From Psettodes erumei (Eukaryota; Chordata; Actinopteri; Pleuronectiformes; Psettodidae), in contig JAFBJZ010000766.1 in assembly GCA_016785225.1 (NCBI GenBank), forward strand, positions 1-64,000: a DNA stretch of 64,000 bases, written 5' to 3'. Under the pieces are notes generated by a model, which searched no databases, was not told where the DNA came from, and worked only from the letters and a program-made list of their open reading frames with translations. Below are positions 9,997 to 20,655 of the stretch, piece after piece. Position 1 is the stretch's first letter; every line of letters begins with the position of its first letter. Position numbers and translations under genes: made by a program.

Positions 9997-10273
9997 GGGC
10001 GTGTTGAACATTCGCAAATAGGCACTGCTGATCGCTAAAATTGTTCCAGACAAGGCACAAAGCGACGATAATGCAGATGCCTTAGCGAGATTTGTAACGC
10101 AGTATGGGGCAATTTTAGCATCAGCCCCAACGATAAAAGCAGGGGACAGGACTCTTTTTTGCCGCTTCATCGTTAAAAATAAGCGCTTAGAATGACTAAA
10201 CTTATTATTTTTAACATCGAATCGCCTAAAAAATAGTCGCTGTCAGTGCCATGGTCGAATGTTCAACACGCCC
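9997..10273. mobile_element. 277-bp MITE-like element with perfect 18-bp inverted ends
   Basis: GGGCGTGTTGAACATTCG at 9997-10014 is matched exactly by its reverse complement at 10256-10273, and both outer flanks are TAA (9994-9996 and 10274-10276), like a 3-bp target duplication. A nested inverted repeat lies inside (CTGATCGCTAAAATTG near 10029 against CAATTTTAGCATCAG near 10112). There is no transposase gene, so it would need one in trans; ends and TNA flanks suggest the IS5 superfamily, which is inference. It cuts off the M24 aminopeptidase gene. Confidence 0.8.
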
Positions 10274-11751
10274 TAATGACTTGCGGGCCTTCATGGACGT
10301 TTAGGAAGTAGCCAACGCCATGCCCTGTACCATGACCGTAATCCATTTGTGCTTGCCACAATGGCGCACGGCAGATCGCATCGATGAGTGGCGAGGCGAT
10401 ACCATCAGGGAAATAGGCGCGCGCAAGTGCGATATGCGCTTTTAGTACTGTGGTAAAGTCGCGCTTGTGCTCATCGCTGACTTGCCCGATACCGACGACG
10501 CGAGTGATATCGGTGGTGCCGTTTTGGTACTGTGCCCCTGAGTCGATCAGCAACAATCCACCCTCACCCTCAGCGACATCAAGGTAGCTGAACTTTTTCT
10601 GGCGTTGCTCGATAATGTGGCAGTGCACCGTTTTCATTAAAGCCTGCAATCGTCGGAAAGCTCGGCGAAACATAATGCGGCTGCTGACTACGCACCTCAA
10701 TCAGCATACTATCGACATCCAGCTCACTCAGACGCTCGCCGTCTGCTAAACGCTGCTCAAATGTGGCAAAAAACTCACACAAGGCCGCACCATCTTGGCG
10801 CATGGCTTCACGGACATGCTCGATATCGGCATCAGACTTGACAGATTTGAGTAACGTGCTGGGGGCGATTTGCTCAATAAAGCCCACATCATCGGCCATC
10901 TTTGATAGCGTACCCACCGCCACTTTATTTGGGTCTAGCAGCAGCAAATCCTCTGGAGTCAGTGCGCTCAAGGCGTCTTGTACTGCGTCATAATCAGCAA
11001 GCGTGATACCACTGTCTTCTAGGGCTTTTGCGATATCGCTGCTGACTTTGCTGTTATCGACAAACAATGTCGCACTGTCTGCACTGATGAGCATATGCGC
11101 CAAAAACACGGGGTTATAATCGACATCGCTGCCGCGCAGATTGGTCAGCCAAGCGATGTCATCTAAGCTTGAGAGCAGATGGTGAGTCGCGCCAGCCTCC
11201 TGCATCCCTGAGCGTACCGCAGCAAGCTTATCGGTCGCAGACTGCGCGACAAACTGTGCATCATGCTGGTATAGCTTCGCTGATGGCAATGCTGGACGAT
11301 CTGTCCAAATCTCTGTCAGTACGTCACGCTCGGTGATGAGGGTGATGTCATTGGCATCAAACGCATCTAACAGCTTGTCTTGCTCCGCGATAGACAACAC
11401 ATTACCATCGACCGCCACACTATCGCCTTCTGCTAAATGCGTCGCCAACCAATCGATATGGTTTGGCTGACTTGGTGCCAGTTTTTCTAAGCTGATACCT
11501 GTACCCTCCAGCTGGGCGGCGGCATGTACCCAATAGCGGCTGTCCGTCCACAGACCCGCAAAATCGGCGGTGACCACTAGAGTACCGACCGAGCCTGTAA
11601 ACCCTGACAACCACAAACGCCCCTGCCAATACTCTGGTAGATACTCTGATAAATGCGGATCCGCTGACGGTACGATGATGGCCGTTAGGTCTTGGGCGGC
11701 CATGCGCTCCCGTAAACTTGCGATACGATCATGAATGTGTTGTTTATTCAT
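10263..11751 (-). pseudogene. M24-family aminopeptidase P-like, 3' end lost at the MITE and one frameshift
   Basis: Xaa-Pro aminopeptidase family with two creatinase-type N-terminal domains and an M24 pita-bread domain. AAGGA precedes the ATG at 11751. Metal-site segments visible are LLIDSGAQYQNGTTDITR (two Asp ligands) and the HGTGHGVG region (His ligand). There is an extra T at the run 10594-10598, where ATPEKFSYLDV should run through. The gene then stops just after VHEGPQVI, reading Arg-Ala-Cys-stop from the MITE end. The roughly 100 C-terminal residues with the two Glu metal ligands are missing and are not found on the other side of the element, so a deletion accompanied or followed insertion. 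The product should be inactive. Confidence 0.82.
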
Positions 11752-12170
11752 TAAAATTTTCCTTATTGGTTTTGAAGACAGTGGGCAAGCGAGGTTGTAT
11801 TAAAAAAATACGACGACGCGGCGACTATGGATAGTCGTCTTATTGGCGCGGGTAAATGAGTAAGCGCGCATTGAATCGTGTTGAATGATCAATAGCAATT
11901 GATGCAAATACTGACCATGCAGAAGTGATAAATAGCCAGATACTATTAAGATGTTTGGGCAGATGACAAGCTTTCAATACTGGAATAAAAAAATGCTTGA
12001 ACAAAAATATGTCATGGCTTGAGCAAGACCTGTCACGGATAAAAACGATAAGACGTGCTACCAACCATGGTAACACGTCTCATCATCAGCCTACTTATTG
12101 ATGCACGGACTTAGTGCTTGGCTATCCTGACCATTTGCTCAAACGCATCCGCTAACTTTTTTGGTGTCGT
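11752..12170. other. Intergenic region between POT transporter and aminopeptidase genes
   Basis: No gene is supported here. It holds the POT terminator (12041-12080) and a small perfect hairpin CGACTAT-GG-ATAGTCG near 11821-11836, close upstream of the aminopeptidase gene. On the minus strand, right after the POT stop, the same frame stays open for 28 more codons (ending RIAKH-stop near 12117), which could be a lost C-terminal tail. Confidence 0.5.
12041..12080 (-). terminator. Rho-independent terminator after the POT transporter
   Basis: On the minus strand AGACGTGTTACC and GGTAGCACGTCT form a stem with one mismatch around ATGGTT, followed by TATCGTTTTT. It is about 90 bp past the transporter stop. 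Confidence 0.75.
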
Positions 12171-13731
12171 TTAGCTGACATGATCGGACTGTTCGCTATT
12201 TTTGAGCATGGTACTGATGGGCTTGGCCAATAGCAACAAGATAACCGCCGTCACTACCAAAAAGACGGTCATGGTCGTAAATAGCGTTGGCAAGCCTTCA
12301 ATCTTGTCCGCTGAGACATGACCACCGAAAAACGCAGCAACCAAGTTACCCATGGCGACAGAAGCAAAAAACAGCCCCATCATCTGACCTTGCATACCTT
12401 TTGGCGCAAGTTTGGTCATCGATGACAATCCTACTGGACTCAGGGCCAGTTCACCAAGCGTCAACAGCAACAAGCTACCGACCAGCCATAAGGGGATGCT
12501 AGGCCAGTCTCATTGGTCAAAATATTTTTTGAGGCGATAATCATCAAGCCAAAACCTGCCGCAGTAATCAACATACCAAGCGCAAACTTGACCATACTGT
12601 TTGGCTCGATACCTCTATTACCCAGCTTGACCCAAAGAATACTGACAATAGGAGCGAGCAACAAAATAAACAGCGGGTTTAGCGACTGAAACCAAATGCT
12701 TGGTATCTCAAACCCTAAGACATTAAGGTCGGTATAGCGATCAGCAAATAAGTTAAATGAGGTCGGCTGCTGCTCAAACTTGACCAAAACAGCGTCGAGC
12801 CGATAATCAAAATAAAGCAAATCAACAAACGCAGCTTATCGGTTTTATCAAGGCGCGGTGAGACAAACATCACGGCAAAATAGCCAATCACCACAGCCGC
12901 GATGATATAGGTCATATACTCTGCGACCATGCTTGCCTCAAACGGCATGATACCGGTGGCGACCAGCACAATCACAGCCACCAATAATGCCAAAAATCCT
13001 GCGACCCAGCGTCCGACATTATGATAGCGGTCGTTAGAGCGCTCCCACTCAGCACTGATGCCTTTGGCTTTGGCATAATGGGTCAATGTTTTTTGGGCAG
13101 AAAAACGATAGATAAGTAGCGAGATGAGCATCCCCAAACCACCGACCCCAAAGCCGGCATGCCACATGCCTTTTTCTTTAAAGATCCCAACGATCAGCGC
13201 GGCCAATAACGCGCCGATATTGATACCCATATAAAACAAGGTAAAACCACTATCACGGCGCACATCACCTTTGGTATACAGCGCTCCGACCATCACCGAA
13301 ATACAGGTCTTAAATAACCCTGAGCCCAAAACAATACAGATCAGACCGACAAAAAACAGCGTCATACCAAACATCGCCGAAAGCGCGATACATAAGTGAC
13401 CAAGGGCAATAATGACACTACCCCACCACAGCGCGCGCTCTTGTCCGAGCCAGTTGTCTGCCAGCCAGCCGCCAGGGACGGCCGCCAAATACAATGAGCC
13501 AGCAAAGATACCATAGATAGCAGAAGCGGTGACTTCATCAAACCCAAAACCACCACTGCCTACCGTCGCCACCATAAACAATACCAATAGCGGGCGAATA
13601 CTATAATAAGAAAACCGCTCCCACATCTCCGTAAAAAATAGCGGACGCAGCGGCTTTGGATGCCCCATAAAACCGTTTTCTAGCGATTCTAATTCAGCGG
13701 CACTCACCCCTGAACTTGCTTCTTTGCTCAT
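12171..13731 (-). CDS. POT/PTR-family peptide:H+ symporter, two frameshifts
   Basis: Proton-dependent oligopeptide transporter of the inner membrane, about 520 residues once two breaks are bridged, a normal length. FFTEMWERFSYY near residue 33 is the PTR2 signature, and many hydrophobic segments follow. AAGGAA lies 7 bases before the ATG at 13731. Break one is at 12778-12781 (one A missing on the coding strand in TCAAGTTT, where FWSKFEQQPTSF is expected). Break two is at 12492-12495 (CCCC for CCCCC, where LASPLWLVGS is expected). Both are homopolymer events. The family imports di- and tripeptides (DtpT-like); the exact substrate is inferred. Confidence 0.85.
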
Positions 13732-14062
13732 AAAATTATTCCTTTAAAGACCACTTTAATAATGACCAAACCCCTATTTATTCAGATAAGCGGTCATATA
13801 GGAGCAATATTGTTTCACCTGTCTATCGGCAAGTAAAGAATTAATTGGTCAATAATTACACAATGGCTCACAAAAAAAATCGCCCTCAGTAGCTGAGAGC
13901 GAGTATTTGTGGCATTGCCAAAAGACAAATATCAGTCACTATGACAAGATAACTATCCTGTCATAATGAAAAAAGACAGCCCGTATCTAGGGCGTGTCCT
14001 CAATTCAATCGATAGCCATCTAATTGGGCTAAAAACGAGGACACGCCCTAGGCAAAAACAGC
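13732..14062. other. Intergenic region holding a short palindromic element
   Basis: No gene seen. It contains the promoter side of the POT gene (details not resolved) and the CTAGGGCG palindromic repeat listed separately. Confidence 0.5.
13987..14051. repeat. CTAGGGCG short palindromic element, copy 1
   Basis: CTAGGGCGTGTCCTC (13987-14001) and its exact reverse complement (14037-14051) bound a 65-bp unit, which would form a 15-bp hairpin stem. It lies 11 bp past the stop of the Ala-rich membrane protein gene. Related copies are at 23830-23891 and 33016-33066, and the GGGCGTG end is shared with the 277-bp element. Confidence 0.8.
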
Positions 14063-14488
14063 TTATTGTGCGACAGTTTCACCCGCTTCCACGTCGCCAT
14101 CCGCTTGCTCTGCGGTTAAATCAGCATCGGCAACCGCCGCTTGGCTGACCGTACCAGAGGCAGTGGCGGTGCCTGCTTCTGCTGCTACCACGGCACTATC
14201 TGCATCCGCTGGCGTCACAGTCGCATCTGCCGCTGGCGTAGGGGCGGCCGCTTCTGCTGTTTCCGCTGGGGCTGCATCGTCCTGAGCCTCTGCACTGGCC
14301 GCCGCTACTGGCGCTGCTTCATCAGCGGCGACTGTAGCTTCGGTCGTTTCAGCAGTGATATGCTCGCCTGCTGGACGCAAAAATGCAGAAACACCAATAA
14401 GTAAGACAATACCTAAGAATAAGGCAATGCCACCTAGAGTGTATAACAGCTCTTTTTTTGGGTTGTTATTGACGATACCTTCTGACAT
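14063..14488 (-). CDS. Hypothetical single-pass membrane protein with Ala-rich acidic tail
   Basis: The 141-residue protein has a short N-terminal head ending in Lys-Lys, one membrane segment at about residues 17-36 (GGIALFLGIVLLIGVSAF), then a tail of about 100 residues made almost only of Ala, Glu, Asp, Thr, Val and Pro. The Lys-Lys before the membrane segment suggests an N-in topology with the tail in the periplasm. No family is recognised. Such Ala/acid-rich tails are typical of spacer-like or intrinsically disordered regions. It is transcribed away from the next minus-strand gene group and ends next to a palindromic repeat. Confidence 0.65.
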   Translation of the reverse strand: MSEGIVNNNPKKELLYTLGGIALFLGIVLLIGVSAFLRPAGEHITAETTEATVAADEAAPVAAASAEAQDDAAPAETAEAAAPTPAADATVTPADADSAVVAAEAGTATASGTVSQAAVADADLTAEQADGDVEAGETVAQ

Positions 14489-14669
14489 ATCTTATCCACC
14501 TTGCACAAAATATTTGAAATATTGACCCATTATATCGCAATTTATAGCGATTTGTTAAAACCCCTTAAGTATTTAAAGGATTTATTATGGGCAGTTTTTC
14601 TCCATGACTTGAGCGCCTTAGCGTTATTATTTGCTTTAAATGGCGCACCACGACGGATCAACAGCAAAA

Positions 14670-16283
14670 CTACTTACCCAAGCGCGCTCTTGTCGTTGCC
14701 CGCTTGCCCAGATAACTCAATAACAGCAGCAGCGCCACCACAAACAAGACAGGATAATGACCGACACGCATAAACGGTGTGCTGCCTGTCCGCGCTTGTA
14801 CATCACCGCGCAATACGGTGCGCTCAAACTGCGGGGCACGCTCAACGATACGGCCTTTGTGGTCGATGATGGCGGTGACACCGGTGTTGGTCGCACGCAT
14901 AAACCAGCGGCCATTTTCGAGCGCGCGCATTTGTACCATTTGTAGGTGCTGTAGCGGGCCTGCCGAGGTGCCAAACCACGCATCATTTGAGATGGTCAAT
15001 AAAAAGTCTGTACCGATGGCGTTTTTGCGCGTGGTATCAGGATAGGCCACTTCATAGCAGATGGCAGCGCCCAAATTGTGCCCACGCACCTGTAGCGGCG
15101 ACTGCGCCTCACTGCCGCGACTATAGCTCATAATCTCTTGACTACCTGCAAGGTTTGGCAAAATATCGAGCAGCCCTTCAAATGGAATATACTCACCAAA
15201 TGGCACCAAGCGCTGTTTTTTGTACAGTCCTTCTGCCTCTGCACCCAGCGCAATCACGCTGTTATAAAATGGCGGATACTTATCTTGAGCTTCATCAAAT
15301 GCCGCTTCATCCTTATAAGGAATACCGGTCACCCACGTGGTATTGGTGGCTTTGGCCATTTTGACCATCTCATTGATAAAGCCGATCGCATCGGTCTGAA
15401 ACATCGGAATCGACGACTCAGGCCACAAGATAATATCACGCCCCCACTCACTGCGGGTCAACGTGGCATAAATCTTGAGCGTCTCTATTTGATACTCAGT
15501 CAGCCATTTTAAATCTTGCGGAATATTACCCTGAATCAATGACACCGACAAATCAGGCGTGCCTTTTGGTTTGGTCCATTGCGGGTTTAGTAGCCACAAT
15601 AGTGTACTGAGCGCTAGCAGGGCAATCGAAGCCACCATATAGCCTGCGCGGCGACGCAGTAGCTCGACTAAGCTGCCTGCCAATAATACCGCCACAAAAG
15701 ACACTGCAAACACACCTGCCACTGGCGCAAGTGACGACAGCCAATACTGCTCTGTGAAGGCGTAACCGACAAACAACCAAGGAAAACCAGTAAATAACCA
15801 CGTCTTCAGCCACTCTTGCAGCACCCAAAGCGCGGCAAAAGACAGGGGCTGCTTGCCGACCATCTTATTAAACACCAGCCCCAAAAAGCCATGAAACAAG
15901 CCCATGCCCAGACCCATCAGCGCAATCATAATCAAAGCAAGCCACGCTGGCGTATCGCCGTACACATGAATAGAGGTGTAGAGCCAAAACGCCCCCACGC
16001 ACCACAAGCCTGTACCGTAAGCTTGACCGATCAAAAACGCCCGTTTGCCGCTCATCTGTGGCATCAATAAGGCGTACAATATCGCAGGCGATAGCAGTGC
16101 TAGCGGCCAGATGTTATAAGGCGCAAGTGCAAAGATAAACACAGCCCCTGCCAGCCACGCAATCAATACTGTCAGTGCCATGGGTAAGCCCTTTGGCTTA
16201 TCGGCATTGAGACGTTTTTGTAAATCATGAGTAGACAGGCGCATAGCAGTTATCCAGAACCATATTTTTAAAATAGTAAGCAT
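14670..16283 (-). CDS. lnt: Apolipoprotein N-acyltransferase
   Basis: Inner-membrane enzyme that adds the third acyl chain to the N-terminal Cys of lipoproteins. The 537 residues comprise several N-terminal membrane segments, a periplasmic nitrilase-type domain and a last membrane segment. The catalytic triad is visible: Glu289 in LWPESS, Lys356 in YKKQRLVPFGEY, and Cys409 in ICYEVAYPD. The start is uncertain: an ATG 39 bp inside (MRLSTHDLQ) is equally possible and neither has a clear ribosome site. It lies downstream of corC on the same strand, the corC(ybeX)-lnt order of E. coli, with 349 bp between. Confidence 0.93.
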   Translation of the reverse strand: MLTILKIWFWITAMRLSTHDLQKRLNADKPKGLPMALTVLIAWLAGAVFIFALAPYNIWPLALLSPAILYALLMPQMSGKRAFLIGQAYGTGLWCVGAFWLYTSIHVYGDTPAWLALIMIALMGLGMGLFHGFLGLVFNKMVGKQPLSFAALWVLQEWLKTWLFTGFPWLFVGYAFTEQYWLSSLAPVAGVFAVSFVAVLLAGSLVELLRRRAGYMVASIALLALSTLLWLLNPQWTKPKGTPDLSVSLIQGNIPQDLKWLTEYQIETLKIYATLTRSEWGRDIILWPESSIPMFQTDAIGFINEMVKMAKATNTTWVTGIPYKDEAAFDEAQDKYPPFYNSVIALGAEAEGLYKKQRLVPFGEYIPFEGLLDILPNLAGSQEIMSYSRGSEAQSPLQVRGHNLGAAICYEVAYPDTTRKNAIGTDFLLTISNDAWFGTSAGPLQHLQMVQMRALENGRWFMRATNTGVTAIIDHKGRIVERAPQFERTVLRGDVQARTGSTPFMRVGHYPVLFVVALLLLLSYLGKRATTRARLGK

Positions 16284-16632
16284 TCACTTAGCGACGCTTA
16301 AATAAAAAGATAAAAAACTTAGGCGTGTGATGAACAGATCAAGCTTCTGATAAGCGTCTAACAAGGAAAAAGCTCAGTAAATCGAGAAACCGCAGCCATG
16401 ATACCAGCCTACAGCAATTAGCCGGTAGCCCATTTGCTGGCTAATGATTGAGCTCACGAACGTGGTGCATAAAAAAGCACACGAGCGCACCGTGTTTTTT
16501 TAGTAAATAACTAGCATAGCGATACAAGCGGTATAGCAGTTAAAAGTAAAAGCTTCCAAAAGTAGCACGGTGGAATTTTATCTACTCGATTGCATTGCAG
16601 GCTTATACCGGTATGGAGCGGCTCATCATCAA
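16284..16632. other. Intergenic region between corC and lnt
   Basis: No gene seen. A small hairpin near 16478-16503 (ACACG stem followed by T-runs on both strands) may act as a weak bidirectional terminator after corC. The spacing suggests lnt has its own promoter, which I could not place with confidence. Confidence 0.4.
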
Positions 16633-17532
16633 TCAATGACTGCCAATCAATACCTGCTGATCGGCGTTCATATTGGTCAGCTCTAAGCTATGAATAAAAC
16701 GCCCTTCGACATCGGTAATGGTGATTTTCCAGTCATCTATTATTACGCTCTCGCCTTCTAAGTCGCCCACATAGCCGAGCGCCTGCATGACAAGGCCGCC
16801 CATGGTATCGACATCGGTATCATCAAAATGGGTGCCAAGCTCATCATTACAGTCTTCGATGACCGTCGAGGCCTGTACACGCCAAGTATGCGGCTTATCA
16901 GGATCAGCGATAATATTATTGATATCACTGTCTTCCTCAAAGTCATCATGCTCATCGACGATATCGCCGACGATCTCCTCGAGTAAATCCTCCATGGTGA
17001 CCACCCCTGCAAAGTTGCCAAACTCATCGACGACGATTGCCATGTGCACTTGGGTGCGCTGCAGTGAGCGCAGCAGCGTATCAGAGCGCGCCGTTTCGCT
17101 GATATATAGCGGCTGCCGCACCAGATCTCTGAGACGCTTGCTGTCGATTTTGTCTTCTTGGTCGCGCACCATGTGCACTAAGATAGGAATCAAATCTTTG
17201 GCAAGCAAGATGCCGATGACCGCATCATCATCTTGGCTATCAAATACTGGGTAACGCGAGTGGGTGGTGTCGAGGATGATATCCATCACCTCAGCCAGAC
17301 TTGCGCTTTCGTGCAGTCCGATCACTTGCGGGCGCGGCGTCATAATCTCGCGGACTTGAGTGGCAGGCAGATCGAGCACGCCTTCTAACATATCGACAGT
17401 ATCAGGCTCTAAAAACTGACGAGAGTCCTGTACCAAACGAATCAATTCATCACGGGTTTCGGGGGCGGTCGATAGCCAGCGTTTTAAGCCGCGCATCGAC
17501 CAACTACTCGGGCTGGGAGTGTCGTCAGACAT
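16633..17532 (-). CDS. corC: CorC/HlyC-type CBS-domain transporter accessory protein
   Basis: A 299-residue soluble protein with a paired CBS domain (first CBS from VREIMTPRPQVIGL, second from VRQPLYIS through VVDEFGNFAGVVTMEDLLEE) and a C-terminal CorC_HlyC domain ending near FIHSLELTN. It lacks the N-terminal membrane domain of the longer CNNM-like members, as expected for the YbeX/CorC short form. YbeX has been tied to Mg/Co efflux and to ribosome metabolism; its exact role is unsettled. The order corC-lnt matches E. coli. Length and motifs are normal. Confidence 0.88.
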   Translation of the reverse strand: MSDDTPSPSSWSMRGLKRWLSTAPETRDELIRLVQDSRQFLEPDTVDMLEGVLDLPATQVREIMTPRPQVIGLHESASLAEVMDIILDTTHSRYPVFDSQDDDAVIGILLAKDLIPILVHMVRDQEDKIDSKRLRDLVRQPLYISETARSDTLLRSLQRTQVHMAIVVDEFGNFAGVVTMEDLLEEIVGDIVDEHDDFEEDSDINNIIADPDKPHTWRVQASTVIEDCNDELGTHFDDTDVDTMGGLVMQALGYVGDLEGESVIIDDWKITITDVEGRFIHSLELTNMNADQQVLIGSH

Positions 17533-17797
17533 GATGATATGGTTTAACCTCTTTAGTTAATAACAATGAGAACAGCAAAAAACCTAGATGGGGATAGAAA
17601 TAACAAATAAAACAGCCGTTTTATGATTAGGCCATCACAACCACGGCCAAATAATACCTATAAATAGACCAGCCTAAATTAGCTTCACTTTATCGCATGG
17701 CTCACCGACATTCAACGATAAATTCACGCAAATTGTATTGTCAGTGTGTTATAAACTTTGCTATGGTCAAAGCCTTTATTTATCAATAATAAACGCC

Positions 17798-19069
17798 ATG
17801 TCCTTACGCTCGTTTTTTTCTCGTTTACGCCGACTATGTCCAACTAGCCTGCCGCGCTCTCATGGTACAAGCGGTCACGGCCAAACAATGACGGACGCCA
17901 CAAACCCTAAAAAAAAGACATGGCGCTACTATCTTGTCCAGTTGTTTATCATCACCGCGCTGTTATTATCGGCGCTGTGGTTGCTATTAGCGATTTGGTA
18001 TCAGTTTGGCGTGCGCTCGCTCGTCACTTGGCTTGCGGCCATCGTCATCGTTTGCCTGCTGGCAGCCTTGCTACGTAGCCGTTACCAGCACTCATCCCAG
18101 CACCATACCATCACAAAAAAACCGGCCAGCACTTGGCTTATGGGTATGTACGCTGCGACTTGGTGCCTCGGGGTTGGCTGGTTTTTTTCTATCGAAGCCA
18201 AGCAGCAGCGCGACTGGATGGCAGAGGTCAGCCAGCAAGTCTCCTATGAGCGCGACGCGAGCAACCCTAATATAATCACCCTCAAAAATGTACGCAATTT
18301 TGACTGGCATACCGATACAGACGCCACCGAGCGCTGGGACACCCGTACCATTGATATGTCCAAACTCTCGGGCGTCGATGTCACCAACTCATACTGGATG
18401 GGGCCACTGATTGCTCATACCTTGGTCAGCTTTCGCTTTGAGGATGACAGACCGCTTGCCTTCTCATTTGAGATTCGTAAAGAAGCAGGCGAGTCTTTTT
18501 CGGCGCTGGCTGGGTTTTTTCGGCGTTATGAGCTTAGCCTGATTGCTAGCGAGGAGCGTGATATTATCTATACGCGCAGCAATGCTCGCGGCGAACAGGT
18601 TTATCTGTTTCCTATCAGCCACCTCCAAAAACACGAGGTCAAGTCGTTGTTTGAGTCTTATCTAACGGCGGCTGATGAGCTGAACGCCTAAACCTGCTTG
18701 GTACAACACATTGATTAGCAACTGTACCAATATTATTTTTATATGGCGCGTATCGTCAGTGGCGAGCGTTTGCCATGGGATTATCGGATTTGGGTCTCTG
18801 GGTGGCTGCCAAACTATCTATACGATGTCGGTATGCTCGACGCCAAGCCCAACAGCGGCGCGCAGAATTGGTCGATGGATACTTGGTACGAGCGCACTCA
18901 TATCAATCCAAAAGTGCGTGGTTTTGATAATTTAGCAGGCAGCAGCGTAGTCAATAGCCGCGAGTTCTCCAAGCAGATTCGTCAGGATATTCCTATCCCG
19001 CCATTGGCTGACTCAAAAGCGGCAGCTGAAGCCAAAGCACAATTTGCGGCGCATGCCGCCGCGCCATAA
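17798..19069 (+). CDS. DUF4105 (Lnb N-terminal periplasmic) family protein, two frameshifts
   Basis: Two or three membrane segments near the N-terminus (about residues 45-120 from the chosen start) precede a DUF4105 domain: RNFDWHTDTDATERWDTRTI, SFEIRKEAGESFSAL, RRYELSLIASEERD, then NTLISNCTN with the conserved Asn-Cys-Thr. Frame breaks occur at about 18690 (extra T) and 18736-18740 (one T short), after which the frame continues as MARIVSGERLPWDYR to the stop at 19069. Corrected length is about 423 residues. The start is unsure (17738, 17798 and 17888 are all possible). DUF4105 is found in cell-envelope proteins of unknown role. Confidence 0.72.
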
Positions 19070-19116
19070 ACTCACTACTCGCCATAAACTAACGATAAGA
19101 GTCTAAATGGATACCG

Positions 19117-19725
19117 CTAGGGCTGTACCCATGTCACCACCCGCTCCTCCATCTCTTCATCTGTCATACCAACCTCAGAGACACAGCGCCCTGCCACCCC
19201 GACATTGGCTGCGCGCATCTGCTGCTCGGTGCGCGCCGCATCGCCAGTCAATAACAAATGCCAACTTGGGAGCTTCTGCCCTTTATACAAGCGTTTATAG
19301 GCGCAGTGTGATGGTAGCCACATCATGTTGGGCAGGTTTTCCATCGTGAGCTGAATACAGTCAGGCACATACTCTTGACGCGTGGCATAGTGCTGACAAT
19401 GACCCGTCGCACAGTCCATCAGCTGACAGGTCACATCGGTATACTCAACCAACGCTTCGGCGTCATCATCATCGATATATTTGATCAGGCAGCAGCTACC
19501 GCAGCCATCACACAAAGCCTCCCATTCATGATGCGTCAGCTCTGATAAGGCAAATCGCGACCAAAACTGCGGCCGCAAGGTGGCCGCCAGCTCACCATCG
19601 CTATCGGCAAACAAGCTTGCATTGGCGGGCACAACAGGCTTTGGCACTGGTTGCGGCGTCGGTGACTGTTCAGCAGTTTGTGATTGTTGGCTGTCGGCAA
19701 GTTGGTTGAGCAAATTGAGTGTCAT
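19117..19725 (-). CDS. YcgN/YkgJ-type Cys-cluster protein (UPF0260)
   Basis: A 202-residue protein with the Cys-rich YkgJ-like core of the UPF0260 family: CDGCGSCC at 72-79, then CQLMDCATGHCQHY and CIQLTMENLP, and a C-terminal CVSEV. The Cys set suggests binding of a metal or iron-sulfur cluster; the function is unknown. Compared with E. coli YcgN it has an extra N-terminal stretch of about 40 residues rich in Gln, Pro and Ser. It is convergent with the DUF4105 gene. Confidence 0.85.
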   Translation of the reverse strand: MTLNLLNQLADSQQSQTAEQSPTPQPVPKPVVPANASLFADSDGELAATLRPQFWSRFALSELTHHEWEALCDGCGSCCLIKYIDDDDAEALVEYTDVTCQLMDCATGHCQHYATRQEYVPDCIQLTMENLPNMMWLPSHCAYKRLYKGQKLPSWHLLLTGDAARTEQQMRAANVGVAGRCVSEVGMTDEEMEERVVTWVQP

Positions 19726-19860
19726 AAAGGTGCAGTAGCATTTTGATAAAGAGCGTTACAGTATTATAGCTGTTTTTGCGAAGCATGGGCGTTAAGGTAC
19801 TAAAAGTAAGAAAAACGATTTACTATAAATAAAATTCATAACATAAAAAGGGACAGCACT

Positions 19861-20574
19861 ATGTCAATTAAGACGTTTGAACTTATCAGCACCACCAAAA
19901 ACGGCGTCGAGCTCATCAGCTATGTGGCGCTACCAGAAGACGCATCGGAAGAAAACCCAGCGGCTGGCATCTTGGTCGCACCAGAATGGTGGGGCGTGGT
20001 CGATCATCCAAAATCTGTGGTCGAGCGTCTGGCAAAAGCAGGCTATGCAGCGGTGGCAATGGACGTCTACGGTGAAGGCAAATTGACCAGCGATGCGGCG
20101 ATGGCAAACATGTGGATGGAGCAAGTACTCGCGGACCAAGACATGCTGATGGATCGCTGTCGCCTTATCCTCAATGATTTTAGCGATCAGTTGGCTGTTG
20201 ATGGTAGCAACTTAGGCGCGATTGGCTACTGTTTCGGTGGTAAAGTCGTGCTTGATATGGCGCGCGAAGGCATGCCGCTAAAAGCTGTTGCAACATTCCA
20301 TGGTAACCCATCAGCAAAACAGCCTGCGGACAAAAACTTTACCGCCAAAGTCTTGGTCGCGCATGGCCGCGATGACTCTATGGTATCGATGGAGGCGATA
20401 GAAGGTCTAAAATCTGAGCTGGATGCGGCCGATGTCGACTACACCATCGATGTGTATGACAATGCCAAGCACGGCTTTACCAACCCCCATGCCGATGAGC
20501 GCGCAGCCAAAAACGACGTCGATCTCGGCTACAACGAAGCTGCCGCCAAGCAAAGCTGGGATAATCATGCTTGA
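19861..20574 (+). CDS. Dienelactone hydrolase family protein
   Basis: Alpha/beta hydrolase of the dienelactone hydrolase family, 237 residues. The Cys-type nucleophile is Cys124 in GYCFGG, with Asp171/172 in HGRDDS and His204 in AKHGFTNP completing the triad; Glu42 in PEWWG is the family's conserved partner of the Cys. Most chromosomal homologues outside aromatic-degradation operons have no known substrate, and no such operon is nearby. It is a single gene closed by a terminator. Confidence 0.88.
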   Translation: MSIKTFELISTTKNGVELISYVALPEDASEENPAAGILVAPEWWGVVDHPKSVVERLAKAGYAAVAMDVYGEGKLTSDAAMANMWMEQVLADQDMLMDRCRLILNDFSDQLAVDGSNLGAIGYCFGGKVVLDMAREGMPLKAVATFHGNPSAKQPADKNFTAKVLVAHGRDDSMVSMEAIEGLKSELDAADVDYTIDVYDNAKHGFTNPHADERAAKNDVDLGYNEAAAKQSWDNHA

Positions 20575-20655
20575 GTTTATGAAAAGTAACTTAGCATAGA
20601 CGGCTATCATGAGAAGGCCACTATCATAGGGCTTTTATAAAACCTATATAAACCG

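Noticed and set aside
12090..12170. Separate small gene after the POT transporter (ending RIAKH)
   Set aside because: No start codon or ribosome site; it is in frame with the transporter and more likely a former tail or chance.
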